DNA from: CALCNS01 sp964425745
GTDB lineage: Bacteria; Bacillota; JAAYKD01
DNA length: 28,776 nucleotides
Reading direction: 5' to 3'
Assembly: GCA_964425745.1 (NCBI GenBank)
Contig: CAYRNW010000031.1
Span: forward strand, 1 to 28,776
The position numbers were made by a program, and so were the translations under genes. The notes under the pieces were generated by a model, which was given only the letters and a program-made list of their open reading frames with translations, had not been told where the DNA came from and made no database searches. Shown here piece after piece: positions 24,046-28,776 of this stretch. Each line of letters begins with the position of its first letter. Positions within the stretch are counted from its first letter, which is position 1.

Positions 24046-25645
24046 AAGTAGCATTAATAACCTGCTTGCAATTCTGCAGTTGGTACAGAAAAATATCAAG
24101 CGTTGGTGGGGTAGATTATCCGTAATTGTAATTCTAGTGATGTTGACAACTACCTTGAGCATTTTCTATCATAGTATGTTGATCAGTGAACAAACGAAAG
24201 CAACAATAGAAATGCAGAGATTGGAACTCCCATATGACTTATTGGTGAAATTGCCGAAAGGAACACCACCGTTGCTGCTGAATCAACTACCAAAACCTCT
24301 TGATTCTACGCTCATGCGAAAAACAGTACGATCTTGGGAGCAAAATCAATGGAAGGAAATCACATATGAAGTACCGAGTGTACCTCTGAGTTTTACTTAT
24401 GCTGAATCTGCTGCAGGCGGTGTAGTGGAAACAAAACAGGGCAGCTGGGAGGTATTGGGGATTCAAGCAGATTCCTTGTTTTACCAAGATCTTAAAATAG
24501 AACTAGAAGGAGCTTGGCTAAGTTCACCCGGAGATATAATCCTTCCTCAGGAGCTTGCGCAGGTAAATCAATTTAGTTTAGGGGAAAATATCAAATTAAG
24601 AGCAACGACAGAAACAGGGAATCGAATTCTTCGTGAATATCGCGTTGTAGGTGTTTTTGCCAATAAATACGACTTAGAGCAGCCATTAATCTTGATTCAA
24701 GATGCAATGACCTTGTTTTCTTTGAAAGTTCCTAATCGTCAGCTTCTTCAAAACAACGAGCTTCTTACTCATGCTACTGGATTAGAGCAAAATATGAGTC
24801 GGGTTTATCCGGGAGCTTCGTTTTTGTACGAGTGGATTGGGCAAAATAGAATGCTCCAATTAGCAAATGCAGTCCAATCTCCATCCTCGTGGGTTCTCTT
24901 GCTGATCTATCTATTCATGAGTTTCGGTGTGTTGACCTTATCTCTCATCACATTTTTGGAACGGAGAAAGGAATTGGCAATACTAAAATCCATAGGGGCA
25001 AGGAACTCTATGATTGTAATTCTTTTAGTCATGGAATATGCCATAGCTGCCTTTGTTGGGTTAGCAAGCAGTTATATTGCTTTGCGAATTCTAATTCCTC
25101 AATTTAGTTGGTATCAGAATCTACCCACTGGTACCTTGACAAAACTTAGTATTCAGAATATGTTGGTCACCGTCTTCGCCTTGACGTTAAGTTTGCTATA
25201 CCCCATACTTTTAGCCAAATTAGCCACGGTCAACCAGTTGATTTATAAGAGGAAGATTCCATTAATAACAGAACGCTGGGACCATATTGCAAAACCAACC
25301 TATGAGCATCTTCTAATTGAGAAAACAAAAAATGTTAGTGTTCTTCAATTGGAAAATGAAGATGGAAAGCTTTTCGGTAGCTTCTTACGGAAGCCGGGTG
25401 AGCATGCAAAAAAAGGGGAAGTGCTGTTCATACAAGAAAAACTTTCGGGTTTTGTTTATAGAGAATGGATTTCTCCTTGTGATGGAGTCATAGAATACGA
25501 TCCATATTCAGGTATACTGACCATCGTTCCTGATGATCCTGAGGCGGAGCGATATCATTATCCGGAACGGATTTTAGAAGAGTTTGAAAGGCGTAAAGCA
25601 GGAACAATAAAGAAAGAAGTGGTGCAGAATGAAGACCATTCTTGA
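24038..25645 (+). CDS. ABC transporter permease, FtsX/MacB type, with C-terminal barrel-sandwich-like domain (permease 2)
   Basis: About 535 aa. TM1 (VIVILVMLTTTLSIFYHSM), an extracytoplasmic domain, then three TM segments with the FtsX signature RRKELAILKSIGARNS. Beyond the last TM, residues ~425-510 resemble a lipoyl/HlyD barrel-sandwich hybrid: LRKPGEHAKKGEVLF, then WISPCDGVIEYDPYSGILT. With four TM segments this tail would lie on the cytoplasmic side. The ATG at 24038 has GGAGG nine bases upstream and overlaps the stop of permease 1; the longer frame from 23969 lies inside that gene. The end overlaps the ATPase start by 17 bp. Together with permease 1 it probably forms a heterodimer. Confidence 0.85.
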   Translation: MNKSSINNLLAILQLVQKNIKRWWGRLSVIVILVMLTTTLSIFYHSMLISEQTKATIEMQRLELPYDLLVKLPKGTPPLLLNQLPKPLDSTLMRKTVRSWEQNQWKEITYEVPSVPLSFTYAESAAGGVVETKQGSWEVLGIQADSLFYQDLKIELEGAWLSSPGDIILPQELAQVNQFSLGENIKLRATTETGNRILREYRVVGVFANKYDLEQPLILIQDAMTLFSLKVPNRQLLQNNELLTHATGLEQNMSRVYPGASFLYEWIGQNRMLQLANAVQSPSSWVLLLIYLFMSFGVLTLSLITFLERRKELAILKSIGARNSMIVILLVMEYAIAAFVGLASSYIALRILIPQFSWYQNLPTGTLTKLSIQNMLVTVFALTLSLLYPILLAKLATVNQLIYKRKIPLITERWDHIAKPTYEHLLIEKTKNVSVLQLENEDGKLFGSFLRKPGEHAKKGEVLFIQEKLSGFVYREWISPCDGVIEYDPYSGILTIVPDDPEAERYHYPERILEEFERRKAGTIKKEVVQNEDHS

Positions 25646-26315
25646 AACAATCAACTTAAACAAAGCTTTCTATTTAGGGGAAGCTGTGTATGCAGTCAAT
25701 AATGTGAATCTCCAGATCTTAGAAGGAGAAATTGCGATGATCGTGGGGCCATCGGGAAGCGGCAAGAGTACTCTCTTAAGTTTACTAGGAGGATTAGATC
25801 GCCCAATAAGCGGAGACATTAAGATTAATGGAAAATCAATTGTAACGCTCTCAGAAGATCAACTAGCCGTTATGCGCAGAAAAAGCATTGGATATGTGTT
25901 TCAGTTTTTTAATCTGATTCCACATTTGTCGGCATTGGAAAATGTTGAGTTGCCGATGAAAATTACTGGTGCTAGTAGAAAAGAAGCCCGTGAACGTGCA
26001 GAATACTTGCTGAATGAGGTAGGACTATCCCCGAGGGCACACCATAGACCAGATCAGCTCTCCGGCGGAGAACAGCAGAGGGTTGCGATTGCAAGGTCAT
26101 TAATCAATAAACCAGCTGTCGTTTTAGCCGATGAACCCACCGGTAATCTCGACAGCAAAACCCGAGATATTGTCATATCGTTGTTCCAGAAGTTTCGAGA
26201 AATCGAAAACCAAACCTTTGTCATTATCACCCATGATACGGGGTTAACCCAGTACGCTCAGCGAGTCGTTCGCTTGCGCGACGGGAAAGTTGAATCGGTT
26301 GTGGTTGCTTCGTAA
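25629..26315 (+). CDS. ABC transporter ATP-binding protein, LolD/MacB type
   Basis: 228 aa with all motifs: Walker A GPSGSGKST (40-48), Q-loop VFQFF (Q92), signature LSGGEQQRV (144-152), Walker B VVLADEPTGNLDS (164-176) and switch His202 (IITHD). It hydrolyses ATP at the inner face of the membrane to power the two preceding permeases. Its length and the GNLDS motif are typical of the FtsE/LolD/MacB class. The start overlaps permease 2, suggesting translational coupling. The segment from residue ~51 on was copied into the chimeric gene at 13290-13810. Confidence 0.93.
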   Translation: MKTILETINLNKAFYLGEAVYAVNNVNLQILEGEIAMIVGPSGSGKSTLLSLLGGLDRPISGDIKINGKSIVTLSEDQLAVMRRKSIGYVFQFFNLIPHLSALENVELPMKITGASRKEARERAEYLLNEVGLSPRAHHRPDQLSGGEQQRVAIARSLINKPAVVLADEPTGNLDSKTRDIVISLFQKFREIENQTFVIITHDTGLTQYAQRVVRLRDGKVESVVVAS

Positions 26316-26366
26316 AGGAGTATGCAAGACAGGGTAGGGAGTTCTGATTTCCAAAGGAGAAAAATC

Positions 26367-27332
26367 ATGTTGCGTAAACGAAGATTAGCTGTCTTTTTCT
26401 TGTTACTATTAGTGTTATTGACTTCGTGCTCTCAATCAAAAGAATATAACAAGATCACAGCAGAAGAATTCCAATGGCAAGATTTTTCGTGGGCAAGCTA
26501 TGATTCCAATGGGTTGGTATTCGATAAAGGAGCAATTTTCATTCCAATACAATTCGATAATTCTGATACAACTTATTGGCTACAATTAGATACTGGTATA
26601 AGCAATTCGCCCCTTTATGAAAATTCCTTTAATAGTCTTTCGCCCCGTCCATCTTTCGAATCAATTTATGGCTTTCTGGGTCTCAACAAAAAAATGCTTA
26701 TGAACGTAAAAATCGGTAATTATCAGATTGAAAATTTCTTATGTAATATAAAGAACGATTTTGGCAGCGTGATAGATAATTCATCTAACCAAAATCAGAT
26801 TGGTTCGTTAGGCTTAGATTTTTTTAAGAATAAGATTCTTTTATTGGATTTTCCCAATAAAAGATTTGCTATTGCTACTTCAGACATGCAATTGCCTGAG
26901 AGTATTACTGAAAAAGTAACCTATCATAAAGCCGAACTCGTTAATAACTTTTTCGTTTTTGACCTCAAAATTGATACTCAAACTTACAAATTTGGATATG
27001 ATACAGGAGCAAGTGGTTTCCCTTTGGTAGTGAACTATGATTTATGGAGAAAGCTTACTGGCAAAGTTGGGAACGAACCAGATATTACTTTAATTAATGC
27101 GCCATCTTGGGGTAAAACATTGACCTTGATTGGTTCATCCACTAAAGAAGATGTCTTTCTTTCAGAAAAATCTTTGGGGTCACTTGAAATGTTTTATATT
27201 AAAGAAGAACCAAACTTTTTTAAAACAGCAAGAATTGACGGGCTTATTAGCAATGCTTCCTTTTATGATGATTCTTTAATAATAATCGATTTGATAAATA
27301 TGAGATTTGGTGTTGTTAAGATGGTTGAATAA
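26367..27332 (+). CDS. Lipoprotein with two tandem retropepsin-like aspartyl protease lobes
   Basis: About 321 aa. Signal peptide with lipobox LTSC (Cys21), so it should be anchored outside the cytoplasmic membrane. Lobe 1 has YWLQLDTGISNSPLY (Asp75) followed by IGSLGLDFFKNKILLLDF. Lobe 2 has KFGYDTGASGFPL (Asp212) followed by DGLISNASFYDDSLIIIDL. The DTG plus G.LG..FF...LD arrangement is the retropepsin-like (RVP) fold, normally one lobe per chain. Two lobes in one chain give a pepsin-like layout. Whether it is an active protease or only a binding domain cannot be told. ATG 26367 with AAAGGAG is chosen over the 15-codon longer frame. It lies 51 bp after the ATPase. Confidence 0.75.
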   Translation: MLRKRRLAVFFLLLLVLLTSCSQSKEYNKITAEEFQWQDFSWASYDSNGLVFDKGAIFIPIQFDNSDTTYWLQLDTGISNSPLYENSFNSLSPRPSFESIYGFLGLNKKMLMNVKIGNYQIENFLCNIKNDFGSVIDNSSNQNQIGSLGLDFFKNKILLLDFPNKRFAIATSDMQLPESITEKVTYHKAELVNNFFVFDLKIDTQTYKFGYDTGASGFPLVVNYDLWRKLTGKVGNEPDITLINAPSWGKTLTLIGSSTKEDVFLSEKSLGSLEMFYIKEEPNFFKTARIDGLISNASFYDDSLIIIDLINMRFGVVKMVE

Positions 27333-27402
27333 GAACTGTATTTCAAGCAGTAAAAAGTTAGCTGCGTAGATGTGAGCTAAATCTTTTGAAAGGGTGACCA
27401 AT

Positions 27403-28581
27403 ATGAGGAGCTCTATAAGATGCCTTCTTTTCTTTGTTATATTGCTTATTATGCTCACATCATGTCAAAGTTTAAAAGATGAGACTGCAAATAACATTTA
27501 CAATACTAACACTACAGGTTTCATTTTGCCAATTAAATATACGGAAAATGAACAAAACACCAATGCAAATATATTCTGGTTATATGATGAAATCGTGTTG
27601 ATCGTTCGAGATAATGCTACTGGATGTGCCTATGACCTTTTTGATTGGAACGAGCAAAATCTCATAGAATCGGGCGACTTAAAATTGAAAACCATCATCC
27701 AGAACACAACGCCACAAGTCTCCTTCTTACAGCTGAATAAGAATCAATTCTTCGTTAAGAATCTCTTTGACCAGAACGAAAGCTTTTTATGGGAATATAA
27801 AGATGGCGAAGTAGTGATTCGGCCCGTTTCTTTGGGAGAGAATTTTGTTTCTTATGGATTAAATACCAATGCGACTTGTCTTGTTGGGTTAGTGGAAAAT
27901 CTGAATTCTATACAAGTTTATCAAATTCAACAGAAAGAAGTTTTAAAGCTCGTAATCGAAAAAACACTATCATTGGTCGATTTATCTTTATCTCAAAGTA
28001 GCAAACTACTGCAAGTCGCATTTATCAATGATAATGAATTTGTATACCAATGGAGCGAAAACGGAAAAGAGGGTTATGGTGTTTATTCGCTTAAAGAACA
28101 GTTAAATAAACACCAAGACGTGTTTAACTATGGAAAAATATTGCCCCGTAAAGATTCGGTAGTTCTAGCGAGAGATTATAGTACATCTAATACTTTCGAA
28201 AAATTATCATCGGGATTTATATTCATCAATACAAATGGTGTCAGTGACTTCATTGCAAACAAGGATGGACTCCCATTAGGATATATGTTATCTTCTGGCG
28301 ATTACACAGCATTTGTTTCGGAAACAGAAGATGTCCCAGGAAAAGATCATATTTACACTTGGACAGTAATGAAACCACTGGATTTGGAATCTACAGATGT
28401 TTGGAGTATAGAAAACCTTAACTCCCAACATTTTAATCTTGGGTTAGGAACACCAGGGACACTTGCTTTCACTAAAGAACAAGTTCCTGCGTTGGTTTTT
28501 ATCTGCCCGTCGTATACCACAGGACGTAAACAAGGCTATAATCCTGACAGTTACGGTTTGTATATCGTTACAAAAAAATAG
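27403..28581 (+). CDS. Family A lipoprotein A3
   Basis: About 392 aa. Signal peptide LLFFVILLIMLTSC with lipobox. Family A motifs include NIFWLYDEIVLIVRDNATGC, YDLFDWNEQNLIESGDL, SFLQLNKNQFFVKNLF, FLWEYKDGEVVIRPV and the closing PDSYGLYIVTKK. AAAGGG is placed eight bases before ATG 27403; the GTG at 27394 is part of the ribosome site. It lies 70 bp after the retropepsin-like gene and is last in the ABC operon, so this is the copy of family A with the clearest functional context: a surface or envelope protein acting with the exporter. Beta-rich, no catalytic motif seen. Confidence 0.82.
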   Translation: MRSSIRCLLFFVILLIMLTSCQSLKDETANNIYNTNTTGFILPIKYTENEQNTNANIFWLYDEIVLIVRDNATGCAYDLFDWNEQNLIESGDLKLKTIIQNTTPQVSFLQLNKNQFFVKNLFDQNESFLWEYKDGEVVIRPVSLGENFVSYGLNTNATCLVGLVENLNSIQVYQIQQKEVLKLVIEKTLSLVDLSLSQSSKLLQVAFINDNEFVYQWSENGKEGYGVYSLKEQLNKHQDVFNYGKILPRKDSVVLARDYSTSNTFEKLSSGFIFINTNGVSDFIANKDGLPLGYMLSSGDYTAFVSETEDVPGKDHIYTWTVMKPLDLESTDVWSIENLNSQHFNLGLGTPGTLAFTKEQVPALVFICPSYTTGRKQGYNPDSYGLYIVTKK

Positions 28582-28589
28582 TTATTGTT

Positions 28590-28628
28590 AAAACTCTTGG
28601 AAAGCGGAAAGCGGTTTCCAAGAGTTTT
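28590..28628 (+). terminator. Intrinsic terminator at the end of the ABC operon
   Basis: Perfect 14-bp stem AAAACTCTTGGAAA (28590-28603) with TTTCCAAGAGTTTT (28615-28628) around an 11-base loop. The T-run is built into the stem. Confidence 0.85.
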
Positions 28629-28727
28629 AAAAAAATGGCTTTGCTATCTTGGATGATAAACACACTTGGTAACGGCATTAAATTTATTTACACTGAGTGC
28701 TAGATTTTCAAGTTAGATTTTTGTAAA

Positions 28728-28775
28728 TTACGGGTCAAAAGCCTCATCCTCACGGCCATTTAGCCACGGTTTCAC
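28728..28775 (-). other. Possible 3' end of a minus-strand gene entering from the right
   Basis: Fifteen open codons (VKPWLNGREDEAFDP) precede a TAA at 28728. The reading is too short to identify. The rest of 28629-28776 shows nothing recognisable. Confidence 0.2.
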
Positions 28776-28776
28776 G

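Overview
The window looks like part of the chromosome of a low-to-moderate-GC, probably anaerobic member of the Bacillota (Clostridia-like). The basis is strong AGGAGG-type ribosome sites, frequent TTG/GTG starts, near-consensus TTGACW-17-TATAAT promoters, lipobox lipoproteins, an iron-sulfur aldo/keto reductase and group II intron debris. No rRNA, tRNA, CRISPR array or complete transposase was seen. The genus cannot be named from the sequence alone.

Left block (1-6.8 kb, all minus strand, ordinary housekeeping-like genes): an aldo/keto reductase with two C-terminal [4Fe-4S] motifs and a peroxiredoxin-like gene just upstream of it; a large membrane c-di-GMP protein (5TM-LYT sensor, three PAS domains, degenerate GGDEF, intact EAL); and an M20/AbgB-type amidohydrolase. 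The first ~54 bases are the 3' end of a group II intron that runs into the reductase stop codon.

Middle block (6.8-22.3 kb, mosaic accessory region): a complete Fic protein; a lipoprotein; a group II intron 5' fragment joined to a duplicated Fic 3' end; and an eroded defence/addiction cluster (hicB with a hicA-like remnant, abiEi with only the C-terminal end of abiEii). Then come tandemly amplified lipoproteins of two families. Family A is at 12.1, 16.8 and 27.4 kb, with a distant relative at 8.35 kb. Family B is at 15.0 and 19.0 kb, each preceded by the same small gene X (one copy truncated). A DUF4143-type ATPase at 20.6 kb has its own operator-like promoter. A ~65-bp palindromic repeat (R1) and a ~253-bp repeat (R2, ending in group II intron domain V-VI-like sequence) lie at many of the breakpoints. 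One family A lipoprotein has been fused in frame to the back two thirds of an ABC ATPase whose intact copy lies 12.5 kb downstream.

Right block (22.4-28.6 kb): one apparent five-gene operon between a consensus promoter and a strong hairpin terminator. It encodes two FtsX/MacB-type permeases (the second with a C-terminal barrel-sandwich/lipoyl-like tail), their ATPase, a lipoprotein with two tandem retropepsin-like lobes, and a family A lipoprotein. I infer a cell-envelope exporter or lipoprotein-handling module, with the extra A and B lipoproteins as amplified relatives or partners. Its substrate is unknown. This operon and its duplicated satellites are the best candidate for an undescribed system here.
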